Of a DNA stretch of 36,169 nucleotides, positions 1-6,932 are shown piece by piece. The position numbers were made by a program, and so were the translations under genes. The notes under the pieces are model-generated. The model did not search any database. It was not told the origin of the DNA and was given only the letters and a program-made list of their open reading frames with translations. Source of the stretch: a virus. The stretch is taken from positions 1-36,169 of IMG/VR virus record IMGVR_UViG_3300046012_000418; one strand, given 5' to 3'. The number at the start of each line of letters is the position of its first letter. The first letter of the stretch is position 1.

Positions 1-366
1 CCGAATAGCCTTTCGCGCCGGGAGCGTACGCGGAACGAAAACAAGTGCCAGTTGTGTGAAACGAAGACGCCCCTCAAATCGCAGTTCGTCGTCACGAACG
101 ATCTGGAGGCCGGGAAGGTCAAGGTCTCTAAGGACTGCACCAAAAAGGGACGCGAGACCGCTTCGCACTACTGCGAGGAGTGCAAGGACAAACGAGTCAA
201 GCAGAAGTCGGATTGGCTCGCAACCCGCGACGGCAGCCCTAAGCCGAAAGGCAAAAGCAAAGCCAAAAAAGGCAAAAAAGGCTCCAAAAAAGCGGTAAAG
301 AAAGCGCCCAAAAAGGCGACTAAGAAAGCCGCTAAGAAAGCTCCCAAAAAGAAGGAAGCGTTCTAG
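1..366 (+). CDS. Zinc-finger, lysine-rich tail protein (5' partial)
   Basis: The reading frame is open from the first base, so the N-terminus lies outside the window. A TTG at base 52 could be taken as a start, but it would cut through a CQLC pair encoded at 46-57. That pair matches a second pair, CEEC, about 38 residues on, and together they look like a CxxC/CxxC zinc site. The last 40 or so residues are almost entirely Lys, Ala, Pro and Gly with KKAPKK-type repeats, like histone H1 tails. Such tails usually bind nucleic acid. The protein is therefore probably a small DNA- or RNA-binding protein, but its exact role is unknown. A strong hairpin follows 16 bases after the stop. Confidence 0.6.
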   Translation, partial: PNSLSRRERTRNENKCQLCETKTPLKSQFVVTNDLEAGKVKVSKDCTKKGRETASHYCEECKDKRVKQKSDWLATRDGSPKPKGKSKAKKGKKGSKKAVKKAPKKATKKAAKKAPKKKEAF

Positions 367-381
367 TCGCAGCATCTTCTA

Positions 382-411
382 AGCGTCGGGCGGGTCAAAC
401 CGCTCGGCGCT
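382..411 (+). terminator. Strong hairpin, putative terminator
   Basis: Bases 382-393 pair with 400-411 over 12 positions (two G-T wobbles) around a six-base loop. It lies just after the zinc-finger gene and before the leader of the next gene. There is no U-run after it, so it may be a pause or processing hairpin rather than a classical intrinsic terminator. Confidence 0.5.
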
Positions 412-421
412 CTTGCAGTTC

Positions 422-447
422 GCAGTCCACTACGAAAAAGGAGCTAC
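422..447 (+). promoter_or_regulatory. Shared leader element with ribosome site, copy A
   Basis: These 26 bases are identical to 28383-28408. They run from GCAGTCCACTACG to AAGGAGCTAC and end one base before the ATG at 449. AAGGAG is the ribosome-binding site, but the identity extends well upstream of what the ribosome needs. No convincing sigma70 promoter is visible directly upstream of this copy. Confidence 0.6.
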
Positions 448-448
448 A

Positions 449-769
449 ATGAATGCAATCGAGGTAATCGCAGAACGAATCGAGCAGCACGTTGACGGCG
501 GCGAGGTTCGGATTGAGTCGCCGATCTTCGAGGCATCGCGGGAGGCGGAAGTTGGAAACGACGTGCGCGTCGTTCTCTACCCCGGCACCGTCGAGAAGGG
601 CAGCGGTCTACGGTCAGAATTGTTCGCATTTACGGTCTACGTCTTTGACGCTCCAAATTGCGAGAACGGGTATACGCAGGTAACGGTGAACTTCGATACC
701 GCGTTTGACCCTATCAACTATCTCTACTACTACGAGGACGGTTCAGAACTTCGCCTCAACTCGAACTAG
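449..769 (+). CDS. Hypothetical protein, 106 aa
   Basis: The start chosen is ATG 449, which lies two bases after the AAGGAGCTAC leader. An upstream in-frame start at 413 would run through the leader and is unlikely. The product is acidic and soluble. It has a helical N-terminal third (residues 1-20), then alternating charged and aromatic beta-like segments ending in a Tyr-rich stretch near residue 92. It has one Cys, no signal peptide and no motif I recognise. It sits as a single gene between two hairpins, so it may be transcribed alone. Function unknown. Confidence 0.7.
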   Translation: MNAIEVIAERIEQHVDGGEVRIESPIFEASREAEVGNDVRVVLYPGTVEKGSGLRSELFAFTVYVFDAPNCENGYTQVTVNFDTAFDPINYLYYYEDGSELRLNSN

Positions 770-809
770 GGCGAGAGGTTGCAGCGGGGTTCGATTCCTC
801 GCCGCCCCT
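769..809 (+). other. tRNA 3'-end-like segment (possible attP core) or hairpin
   Basis: Bases 785-801 fold as a T-arm: five pairs with one wobble and the loop TTCGATT. They are followed by CCGCCCC and T at 802-809, the layout of an acceptor 3' strand plus discriminator. No matching 5' half with a good acceptor strand is present upstream, so this is not a whole tRNA. Many integrative phages carry a tRNA 3' end as attP. The same bases can also form a hairpin, GGGCG/CGCCC plus GAGG/CCTC, which could end the preceding transcript. No integrase is seen in the window. Confidence 0.3.
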
Positions 810-837
810 TGCAGGTAGTTGTAGAACCTGCTATAAG
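809..837 (+). promoter_or_regulatory. Sigma70-like promoter of the exported-protein gene
   Basis: A -35 box TTGCAG at 809-814 and a -10 box TATAAG at 832-837 are separated by exactly 17 bases. Six bases after the -10 box the leader begins with GCAGT at 844. The promoter at 28348-28376 shows the same offset, which supports a transcription start near that G. Confidence 0.6.
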
Positions 838-843
838 TAGTCC

Positions 844-870
844 GCAGTACAAAACTACTAAAGGAGCTAC
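844..870 (+). promoter_or_regulatory. Shared leader element, copy C (diverged)
   Basis: This 27-base stretch starts with GCAGTAC and ends with ACTACTAAAGGAGCTAC, a variant of the leader at 422-447 and 28383-28408. It ends one base before the ATG at 872. Confidence 0.5.
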
Positions 871-871
871 C

Positions 872-1366
872 ATGAGTGAACGATTCTGGAAGTACCTATC
901 GATAGTCCTGACGGTCGCGGTGATCGTCGCGGCGTCTCTGGTCCCTGCGAGCGGTGCGCCGGTCTATCGGACCGACGAAGGCAGCAGCTCGCAGAACTGC
1001 CGCACGCTGAACCATCTCGGATCTCCGATGGTCTGCGATAAGGCATCGATCCAAAATGCGGTTCCCCTGCCCGATCCTAGTCCGGCCTCGCCTCCCCGCT
1101 CGGCTGCGCCTAGCTCGCCGGTCGTGAGCACCGGGACGGAAGCAGCGGCTACGCAGATTTGTTTCCCTGCACGTAGCTGGAGTACGGCATACGGGGCGTC
1201 TGCGGAGGATCGGCCGTGCGACGTTCTGTTCCGGCCACAAGAGGACGGCAGCACGCGCCTGGTGCTAGGGACGGTCGGTGCGGACGCTGCGGTATGCGTT
1301 GTTCCTAACCCGTACGAGGAGAGGGGGCACTTCGACGTAGAGTGCCACCGCGTACCGAATCGGTAG
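872..1366 (+). CDS. Exported cysteine-bearing protein, 164 aa (moron-like)
   Basis: The start is ATG 872 behind AAGGAGCTAC; the longer in-frame reading from 779 would run through the promoter. The N-terminus is a clear Sec signal: a short basic region, hydrophobic residues about 8-26, then a PASGA-type cleavage site near residue 30. The mature part has six Cys residues (suggesting disulfides outside the membrane) and a Pro/Ser/Ala-rich linker around residues 66-90. I recognise no enzyme motif. The gene has its own promoter (809-837) and an intrinsic terminator (1409-1442). This is the layout of a moron, a phage gene expressed independently, often in the lysogen. A role at the host surface is an inference. 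Confidence 0.72.
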   Translation: MSERFWKYLSIVLTVAVIVAASLVPASGAPVYRTDEGSSSQNCRTLNHLGSPMVCDKASIQNAVPLPDPSPASPPRSAAPSSPVVSTGTEAAATQICFPARSWSTAYGASAEDRPCDVLFRPQEDGSTRLVLGTVGADAAVCVVPNPYEERGHFDVECHRVPNR

Positions 1367-1408
1367 ACTGCCTAGCGGTTGCTCGTTGCTGGGGCAGTAA
1401 TCAAGGTT

Positions 1409-1442
1409 AGGGCGTCCCTCCGGGGGCGTCCTTTCCTTTGTT
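1409..1442 (+). terminator. Intrinsic (Rho-independent) terminator
   Basis: Bases 1409-1418 pair with 1423-1432 over ten positions (two wobbles) around the stable loop TCCG, a UNCG-type tetraloop. A T-rich run, TTTCCTTTGTT, follows. This is the clearest terminator in the window, and it closes the exported-protein unit before the terminase region. Confidence 0.85.
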
Positions 1443-1657
1443 AGGGAGGGCACGCTAGGGGATGCCGATCCAGGGCGCTAGGCGGGCGTCTAAGGGCCGG
1501 GTGCGCAGGCCTGGGTAGGTGCAGGGGAGAAGCGCCGGCGGGTGTAGGGAGGGCAGAGAGATGTGGATCTGCTTGGGCTTAATGGTAGCGTCCGGAGGGG
1601 TAGGGCATACTGCCCGGTCGTGCCTACCGCCGCCCATACTAGACCGGCCCATACTAG
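1442..1657 (+). other. G-rich repeat region upstream of terminase (possible cos/pac)
   Basis: TAGGGAGGGCA occurs at 1442-1452 and 1545-1555, and CGCTAGG at 1453-1459 and 1476-1482. CATACT occurs at 1606, 1635 and 1650, the last two inside GCCCATACTAG repeats 15 bases apart. The + strand is strongly G-biased up to about 1560, and no gene fits 1443-1560. Small terminases commonly bind repeats next to or inside their own gene. A packaging site is thus plausible but not shown. Confidence 0.35.
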
Positions 1658-2282
1658 TAGTGAGTCAAAGGGCTCCAATCTAGCACCGAAGGAGCCGAGT
1701 AGCGAGGCGTGCAATGGCCGCAAAGCGGACGGGTCGGGGTACTGCCACCGCCCCCCAGGTTGGGGGACCCAGCATCCGGGTCTTGGGCGTTGTAAACGGC
1801 ACGGCGGATCAACTCCTCTCTACCAGCAGCGCGTAGAGAAGATGCGAGCGGCCGCGTACGTAGAGCAGTACGGCCTACCGCGTCATATCGATCCCTTCCA
1901 GGCGTTGGAAGAGGAGCTAGACCGCTCGGCCGGGCACGTCGATTTCCTTCGCTTGCAGGTCGCCGCTCTAGAGACCGAAGGTATGCACGGTCCAGTTGGC
2001 GGCGGGCAAGGTGCTATCCCCGAGCACAAGCCGCACGTATGGATTGCTATGTACAACGAGGAGCGCGACCGCTTCCGCCGCATAGCCAAAACGTGCATAG
2101 ACGCCGGGCTCTCGCAGCGGAGGGTTGAAGTAGCCGAAGCGCAAGGGCAGTTGCTAGCAGTGGCAGTGCGAGGCATCCTCGACCGACTCGGCGTGCTCAA
2201 CCACCCCGAAGCAGCGACGGTCGTACGCGAGGAGTTGTTGCGGCTATCGACGGGCGCACCAGAGGTCGACAATGTCGAGTAA
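1563..2282 (+). CDS. terS: Small terminase subunit-like protein
   Basis: This is likely the DNA-recognition subunit of the packaging motor. Residues about 49-81 carry a Cys/His cluster of the form C..GYC...GWGT.H.G.G.C..HGG, which I know from small-terminase proteins of many actinophages and take as a zinc site. The rest is mostly helical, with helices around residues 90-150 and 165-230, as expected for oligomerisation. The start is GTG 1563 behind GGGAGGG. The first 45 residues look disordered and overlap the CATACT repeats, and no other in-frame start exists before residue 94, so the N-terminus is uncertain. Large terminase follows after two small genes. Confidence 0.7.
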   Translation: MDLLGLNGSVRRGRAYCPVVPTAAHTRPAHTSSESKGSNLAPKEPSSEACNGRKADGSGYCHRPPGWGTQHPGLGRCKRHGGSTPLYQQRVEKMRAAAYVEQYGLPRHIDPFQALEEELDRSAGHVDFLRLQVAALETEGMHGPVGGGQGAIPEHKPHVWIAMYNEERDRFRRIAKTCIDAGLSQRRVEVAEAQGQLLAVAVRGILDRLGVLNHPEAATVVREELLRLSTGAPEVDNVE

Positions 2283-2652
2283 GCCGGTCAACAAAATAGT
2301 AAAGGGGTCTGGTCTAAACACAAACAGGGCACCCTCAAACATTTCACACACTGATTCCCCCTTGCCCCTTTGTTATGACGAAGGCTCCGCGATCCTGACT
2401 CGCGAGGAATCAGAGATAGGTCCGTGCTGGGAGATCAGAAAGGGCGACAGCATCAGCTTTCCAGCTGACCCCGCTATCTGTCCTAATTGTGAATCCCCGT
2501 TAATCCTCTGGCGCAAGGTCTCCCGCAGCATTCCAGATGGCAGCGGCACGGTAGACGTGCATCTGCACAAGCCTGAGCTACACTGCACGAACGATGACTG
2601 TGACACCACGGTCGTACGTCTAACCGACAACGCAGCCGAGGATCGTAGTTAG
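2272..2652 (+). CDS. Zinc-ribbon hypothetical protein, 126 aa
   Basis: The ATG at 2272 overlaps the end of the small terminase gene by 11 bases, so translation is probably coupled. A CPNC pair near residue 70 and a C-x4-C pair (CTNDDC) near residue 105 could bind one zinc ion. The first 30 residues are polar and look unstructured. It is co-transcribed with the terminase genes, but a role in packaging is only a guess. Confidence 0.65.
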   Translation: MSSKPVNKIVKGSGLNTNRAPSNISHTDSPLPLCYDEGSAILTREESEIGPCWEIRKGDSISFPADPAICPNCESPLILWRKVSRSIPDGSGTVDVHLHKPELHCTNDDCDTTVVRLTDNAAEDRS

Positions 2653-2654
2653 GC

Positions 2655-2801
2655 ATGACGAGGGAACTGAGGAAATTGAAGAAACAGATCGATACCGGCG
2701 AGTACCGCATCGATCCAGTCCAGGTCGCTGACGCCATCCTTCACCGTGCCAAAAAGGAAGACCTGAAGATTCTCGAAAACATTTGTAGGAGAGAATCGTG
2801 A
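2655..2801 (+). CDS. FlgM-like (anti-sigma28 domain) small protein, 48 aa
   Basis: The ORF starts two bases after the preceding stop and ends in a GTGA overlap with the large terminase start. Nearly the whole protein matches the pattern of the FlgM C-terminal half. There is a basic helix with spaced Leu residues (2-12), then I-x-x-G-x-Y-x-I-D at residues 12-20, then VADAIL and a second charged helix. In FlgM this part binds sigma28 (FliA/SigD) and blocks it. The likeness is to the motif only. It could be a sigma-factor modulator or just a helical packaging accessory. It has no N-terminal export segment like that of cellular FlgM. Confidence 0.6.
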   Translation: MTRELRKLKKQIDTGEYRIDPVQVADAILHRAKKEDLKILENICRRES

Positions 2802-4159
2802 CGCCCTCGAACCTCTCTCCATACGAGAAAGTCGCGGTCACCGATCCCTTCCATCTCGCTGCTGACATAATCGATCCACCCAAGTGGCACCCGAAGGATC
2901 GGCCCGGCCTGGAGCCTCATCAGAAACCCCCAGAGAAGTTGTTAACCCGGGAATCGAACTTCTGGCTGCTGGAGGCGGGTCGTGGTGCGGGGAAGACGGA
3001 GGCTTGTTCTCGCTACTACGCCGAATGGATGCACCAGCACCCCGGCGCACGCGGCCGTATCATCGCTCCGACGTTTGGCGACGCCGTAGAAGCGTGCATA
3101 GATGGTCCCTCAGGGCTGCGTTCGGTCGATCCCGACGTGACCTGGCATCCGAACGCCAACGGCGGATCGAAGGTGACGTGGCCGAACGGCTCTGTGGCTC
3201 TGGTTGTAGGAACGCCGCAGCCTCGCGATGTGGATCGACTCAGAGCAGGCGGGAACAGGGAAATCGACTGGTGGGAGGAGATGGCTGCCAATACGCAGCT
3301 GAAAGACGCCTGGGATCAGGCCGCATTCGGTCTCCGCGAAGGCTTCCCGCACAAAATAGCTTCGACTACGCCCCGGAACACGACGCCCTACAGGACGATC
3401 CGGGCATTGAAGAAAATCTGCTTCACGCGGGCCAGCCTGTTCGATAATCCGCATCTCCCAGCGGAATTTGTCGCGCAGATGAAAGAAAAGTACGAAGGCA
3501 CGCGACTAGGGCGTCAGGAGTTGAAGGGTGAACTGCTCGATGACATCGAGGGTGCGCTTTGGACCCGATACATGCTCGATGCTGCCCGCCTGCCGAACGA
3601 TCAACTGTACGTGCCCGAAATGCACACGGTCGTCGTCGCGATCGATCCGGCCGCCACGTCCAGCGAGGAGTCCGACGATACGGGCATCGTCGTGGTCGGG
3701 CACGGAGTAGACGGCTGGGGTTACATACTTGATGATCGAACTTGCCACATGAAGCCGGGCGAATGGGGTCTACGCGCCGCACGCTCCTACGTCAAGTGGA
3801 AGGCCGACTATATCGTCGGCGAGGTCAACAACGGCGGCGAGATGGTCGAGCATGTCATCGCTACCGTAGACCCGCGTATCCCCTTCAAATCTGTCCGAGC
3901 TTCGCGCGGCAAGCAGACCCGAGCGCAGCCGGTCGCCGCCCTGTATGGCGACGGTAAGAAGAGGGTCAGTCGCATCAAACACGTCGGCGTCTTCCCCGAG
4001 CTAGAGGACCAGATGTGTACGTGGGTGCCCGGCGAGGAGGACAGCCCGGACAACATGGATGCTGCCGTCTGGGGAATTACTGAGCTGTTCCTCGCCGAGG
4101 CAGAGGAAGATCAAATTGTAGAGTACTGGGAGCCAGAGCGGATCGGAGCAGACATATGA
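2798..4159 (+). CDS. terL: Large terminase subunit (ATPase-nuclease)
   Basis: This is the motor that pumps DNA into the prohead and cuts it. A Walker A motif, GRGAGKT, lies at residues 61-67 and a Walker B/catalytic Glu segment, IDWWEEM, near 155-162. The RNase H-fold nuclease part begins with AIDPAAT near residue 280, has NNGGEMV near 345, and ends with a conserved Asp in DNMDAAVWG near 418. At 453 residues it has normal family length. It starts at GTG 2798, overlapping the FlgM-like stop, with AGGAG eight bases upstream. Confidence 0.95.
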   Translation: MTPSNLSPYEKVAVTDPFHLAADIIDPPKWHPKDRPGLEPHQKPPEKLLTRESNFWLLEAGRGAGKTEACSRYYAEWMHQHPGARGRIIAPTFGDAVEACIDGPSGLRSVDPDVTWHPNANGGSKVTWPNGSVALVVGTPQPRDVDRLRAGGNREIDWWEEMAANTQLKDAWDQAAFGLREGFPHKIASTTPRNTTPYRTIRALKKICFTRASLFDNPHLPAEFVAQMKEKYEGTRLGRQELKGELLDDIEGALWTRYMLDAARLPNDQLYVPEMHTVVVAIDPAATSSEESDDTGIVVVGHGVDGWGYILDDRTCHMKPGEWGLRAARSYVKWKADYIVGEVNNGGEMVEHVIATVDPRIPFKSVRASRGKQTRAQPVAALYGDGKKRVSRIKHVGVFPELEDQMCTWVPGEEDSPDNMDAAVWGITELFLAEAEEDQIVEYWEPERIGADI

Positions 4160-4236
4160 AGTGGCCAGCTTGGGCTCTGCTCATCTATGGCAACCGCGAG
4201 GAAACTTGCGGATTAAAAGGGAGTAAAGGAATATGA
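4156..4236 (+). CDS. Very small ORF, 26 aa
   Basis: The ATG at 4156 overlaps the large terminase stop and the ORF's own stop overlaps the next ATG at 4233, as in the surrounding operon. The peptide starts with a short hydrophobic stretch (MKWPAWALLIYG). There is no strong ribosome site of its own. It may be a real coupled peptide or only a bridge that delivers ribosomes to 4233. Confidence 0.4.
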   Translation: MKWPAWALLIYGNREETCGLKGSKGI

Positions 4237-4370
4237 GCCAACTTCGCGATAACCCGCACCTTCCTCAGTCGTCTAGAAAAGCGATTGAGAAAGAGTTGCG
4301 AGGAGTACAAAATCCGAGGAAGCCTAACGAGGGCACTCCTCAGAACCCAGCACCCAAAAAGGAGAAATGA
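4233..4370 (+). CDS. Small basic polar protein, 45 aa
   Basis: The ATG lies five bases after AAAGG in AGTAAAGGAAT, and the ORF ends in an ATGA overlap with the peptidase gene. The product is rich in Lys, Arg, Pro and Asn, with one possible helix around residues 14-24, and is otherwise likely unstructured. No family is recognised. Confidence 0.55.
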   Translation: MSQLRDNPHLPQSSRKAIEKELRGVQNPRKPNEGTPQNPAPKKEK

Positions 4371-5170
4371 TGTCAGACGCCACTGCACGTAAATATGGTT
4401 GGAGGCCGTCGCTTCCTGACTTCCGGGATGCAGGCGTTCCTGACAGGGTTGTAGAGACTTCTCTATCTCTGCCTCCGGAAGTAGACCCGCGCGAGGCGAT
4501 GCCACCTGTCTACGATCAGGGCCAACTTGGAAGCTGCACCGCGAATGCAATCGCCGCCGCCTTCCAGTTCCACAGCCAGCAGCACTACGACACGGAGTTT
4601 GGCGTTCCTTCTCGCCTCTTCATCTACTACATGGAGCGGCTTCGAGAGGGCACCGTACAAGAGGACTCCGGAGCGTACGGGCGCGATGGCTTCGCCTCTC
4701 TGCGCAAAACCGGTGTGTGCCGCGAGGAGGCTTGGCCGTACGACATTTCCCGGTTCCGCGAAGTTCCGCCGGAGGCCGCGTACGAGGAAGCAGCCGGGCA
4801 CAAAATCAAGGGCTACTTCCATCCTGGCCTGAATCCTAGGGACAACAGGGAAAAGCGGCTTGCAGAAATGAAAGCAGCTCTGGCTGTGCTGAACCCCATC
4901 GCCTTCGGGTTCACGGTTTACGAGTCTTTTGAGTCGGCTGCCGTTGCGGAAAACGGCGTCGTGCCAATGCCGAAGAAGGACGAGAGGGTCTTGGGCGGTC
5001 ACGAGGTCCTCATGATCGGGTATCTCAAGTCTTGTCCAGACCACGCACTCTGCCGGAACAGCTGGGGCAACGGCTGGGGGATGGACGGATACTTCCTGAT
5101 GCCTTGGTCTTTGATCCTTAACCCACAGATGGCGAGCGACTTCCGCGCTATCGAGGACATTGTCCGATGA
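4370..5170 (+). CDS. Papain-family (C1) cysteine peptidase, 266 aa
   Basis: The catalytic set of papain-like peptidases is readable: oxyanion Gln50 and nucleophile Cys56 in YDQGQLGSCTANA, His211 in GGHEVLMIGY, and Asn230 in CRNSWGNGWG, followed by the usual GYF strand. There is no signal peptide and no long inhibitory propeptide, so it probably acts inside the infected cell or in the virion. The start chosen is ATG 4370, five bases after GGAG; ATG 4367 is too close to it. It sits between large terminase and portal, which suggests it is made with the head proteins. A separate prohead protease is encoded downstream, so its substrate is unclear. The family call is firm; the role is open. Confidence 0.88.
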   Translation: MSDATARKYGWRPSLPDFRDAGVPDRVVETSLSLPPEVDPREAMPPVYDQGQLGSCTANAIAAAFQFHSQQHYDTEFGVPSRLFIYYMERLREGTVQEDSGAYGRDGFASLRKTGVCREEAWPYDISRFREVPPEAAYEEAAGHKIKGYFHPGLNPRDNREKRLAEMKAALAVLNPIAFGFTVYESFESAAVAENGVVPMPKKDERVLGGHEVLMIGYLKSCPDHALCRNSWGNGWGMDGYFLMPWSLILNPQMASDFRAIEDIVR

Positions 5171-5322
5171 CCGCCCTCAGAGTCGTACGCTGGCGGGTCG
5201 AGGATGCTGGAACTGGAGAGACCCTTCATCCAGGGGTTTTGACCGAAAGCTACGCCGAAGTCCTCTGCGACAAACTAAAGCGTAAGCACCCGGCAGCATT
5301 CGTAAAAAGGGTTGATCCCTGA
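5167..5322 (+). CDS. Small hypothetical protein, 51 aa
   Basis: The ATG overlaps the peptidase stop and the TGA overlaps the portal ATG (TGATG), so it is embedded in the operon. The sequence reads as a two-strand beta unit followed by a helix (residues 27-40) and is basic at the C-terminus. No family is recognised. It is probably real because of its tight overlaps on both sides. Confidence 0.6.
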   Translation: MTALRVVRWRVEDAGTGETLHPGVLTESYAEVLCDKLKRKHPAAFVKRVDP

Positions 5323-6932
5323 TGGCAGGGCGACTCCAATCACTTCGCGAGGCCGTTACGGGAGGTGGCGGACCGCCTTCACAAGAGCGCTCCTTTAGCG
5401 AGGAGCTACGGCGTGCGAACCTCATGGCTGATGTAGCCCAGGAGAACCTTGCACGCCTTGAAGACTCTAACGAAGCGGGCGAATGGAAACGAGTCGCCTT
5501 CAACGTCGAACGCGAATTTACCCGGCCAGGTCTGGATGATATCTGCGACCTGAGCCGGGCGATGTACCTCTCTCACCCCCTCATCAAGCGTCTTGTTAAC
5601 GTCACGACCTACTACACCTTCGGGCAGGGCGTCACGTACAAAGCGATGGACGACAGGGTTCAGAAAGAGGTCCTGTTGCCGCACCTAGAAGACGAGGGCA
5701 ACAAACGAGAGCTATATGGCCATCAGGCTCGAATTCTCACCGACGTAGATCAGCTTGTTGAAGGAAACGTCTTCATGGCTCTGTTCACTGACATGGAAGG
5801 AAGCGTCAAACTCCGATCCTTCCCAACGAAACAGATTCGGGAAATCTATCACATGAAGGGCGATGCCCGGTCGATCACCTTCTATCGACGCCAGTGGACC
5901 GAACAAGTCTTCGATGAAGAGCGCGGCACTACTAAATCAGTACAGGAAGAAGGATTGTACCCAGACTACCTGTACCACCCCAAGAATAAGCCCGAGAAAA
6001 TCGGCAGGTTGAACGTCCACTGGGATTCGCCAATCATACACAAACGTACGGGCGGCATGAAGGACATGCAGTTTGGTATCCCAGAGACCTACGCCGCTCT
6101 GGACTGGGCTCGCGCCTATCGCAAGTTCTTGGAGAACTGGCATACCCTCGTCGCCTCTCTCGCGAAATTCGCTTGGAACGCTACGACTAAAGGTTCAAAG
6201 CTCAAAGCTGGCAAAGAGAAACTGCGCTCGACCTTGGAAGACAGCGATACGTTCGAGGATGAGAACGAGACCGTTCCAGGGGGAGTCTACCTAGGGAAAC
6301 CAGGAGAAAAACTAGAGGCGATACCGAAGACCGGCGCTCACACGTCTGCCGAAGACGCGCGGCCGTCGCGCCTCATGGTCGCCGCAGCCGGAGACATTCC
6401 GGACACGATCCTTTCCGGCGACGTTGATGTAGGCAACTACGCTACTTCCAAAACGCTCGACCGTCCTACCTGGCTCCGTATGCGCAACAGGCAGTTCACC
6501 GAGCGCGACTGGCATCAGGCGATCTTCCGCTACCTGATTGATGCGAAGGTCCGCGCGGGCAATCTGCCGGGCAAAGTCATTTGGGAGTCAGACGGCAGTA
6601 ACTCCTACGTCGAGCCAAAAATCGATGCTGAGGTCAAAGTAGCCTTCCCGCCGATCTTGCAGGAAGACACCCTGGACATGGTCAAGGCAATCATCGCCGC
6701 TGCGACCCTTGAAGGGAAGACCGAAGCCGGAACGATCCCGCCCGAACAGATTTCCAAGATGCTTATGGAAACGCTCGAAGTAGAGGACATCGACAACGTT
6801 CTTTCAGAGATAGACGCGAGCGAACGCCGCGACCTCCAGAACGCTCTTGAGGACCTAGAAAAAATGTCGAAGTCCTTCGGGGGCGGGAATCCTGAAGACA
6901 AACCGCCGAAGAAAGAACCGGAGCCTGCATGA
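5322..6932 (+). CDS. Portal protein
   Basis: The portal forms the ring at one head vertex through which DNA passes and to which terminase and the tail attach. The 536-residue length, the position between terminase and MuF-like genes and the sequence character fit the family. There is a segment of the form LSHPLIKRLVNVTTYYTFGQGV near residues 86-107, a central alpha/beta region, and then long helices. The C-terminal 50 residues are charged and Pro/Lys-rich. It overlaps the preceding and following genes by one and four bases. Confidence 0.9.
   Translation: MAGRLQSLREAVTGGGGPPSQERSFSEELRRANLMADVAQENLARLEDSNEAGEWKRVAFNVEREFTRPGLDDICDLSRAMYLSHPLIKRLVNVTTYYTFGQGVTYKAMDDRVQKEVLLPHLEDEGNKRELYGHQARILTDVDQLVEGNVFMALFTDMEGSVKLRSFPTKQIREIYHMKGDARSITFYRRQWTEQVFDEERGTTKSVQEEGLYPDYLYHPKNKPEKIGRLNVHWDSPIIHKRTGGMKDMQFGIPETYAALDWARAYRKFLENWHTLVASLAKFAWNATTKGSKLKAGKEKLRSTLEDSDTFEDENETVPGGVYLGKPGEKLEAIPKTGAHTSAEDARPSRLMVAAAGDIPDTILSGDVDVGNYATSKTLDRPTWLRMRNRQFTERDWHQAIFRYLIDAKVRAGNLPGKVIWESDGSNSYVEPKIDAEVKVAFPPILQEDTLDMVKAIIAAATLEGKTEAGTIPPEQISKMLMETLEVEDIDNVLSEIDASERRDLQNALEDLEKMSKSFGGGNPEDKPPKKEPEPA

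Noticed and set aside
52-54. TTG start for the first gene
   Set aside because: It would remove the first Cys of the CQLC pair; the frame is open to the window edge, so the gene is treated as partial.
733-809. Complete tRNA gene
   Set aside because: The T-arm is good, but the best 5' acceptor candidate (AGGACGG) pairs at only five of seven positions and no anticodon arm forms; only the 3' end resembles a tRNA.
779-871. N-terminal extension of the exported protein
   Set aside because: It would include the promoter and leader and bury the signal peptide; ATG 872 is well placed.
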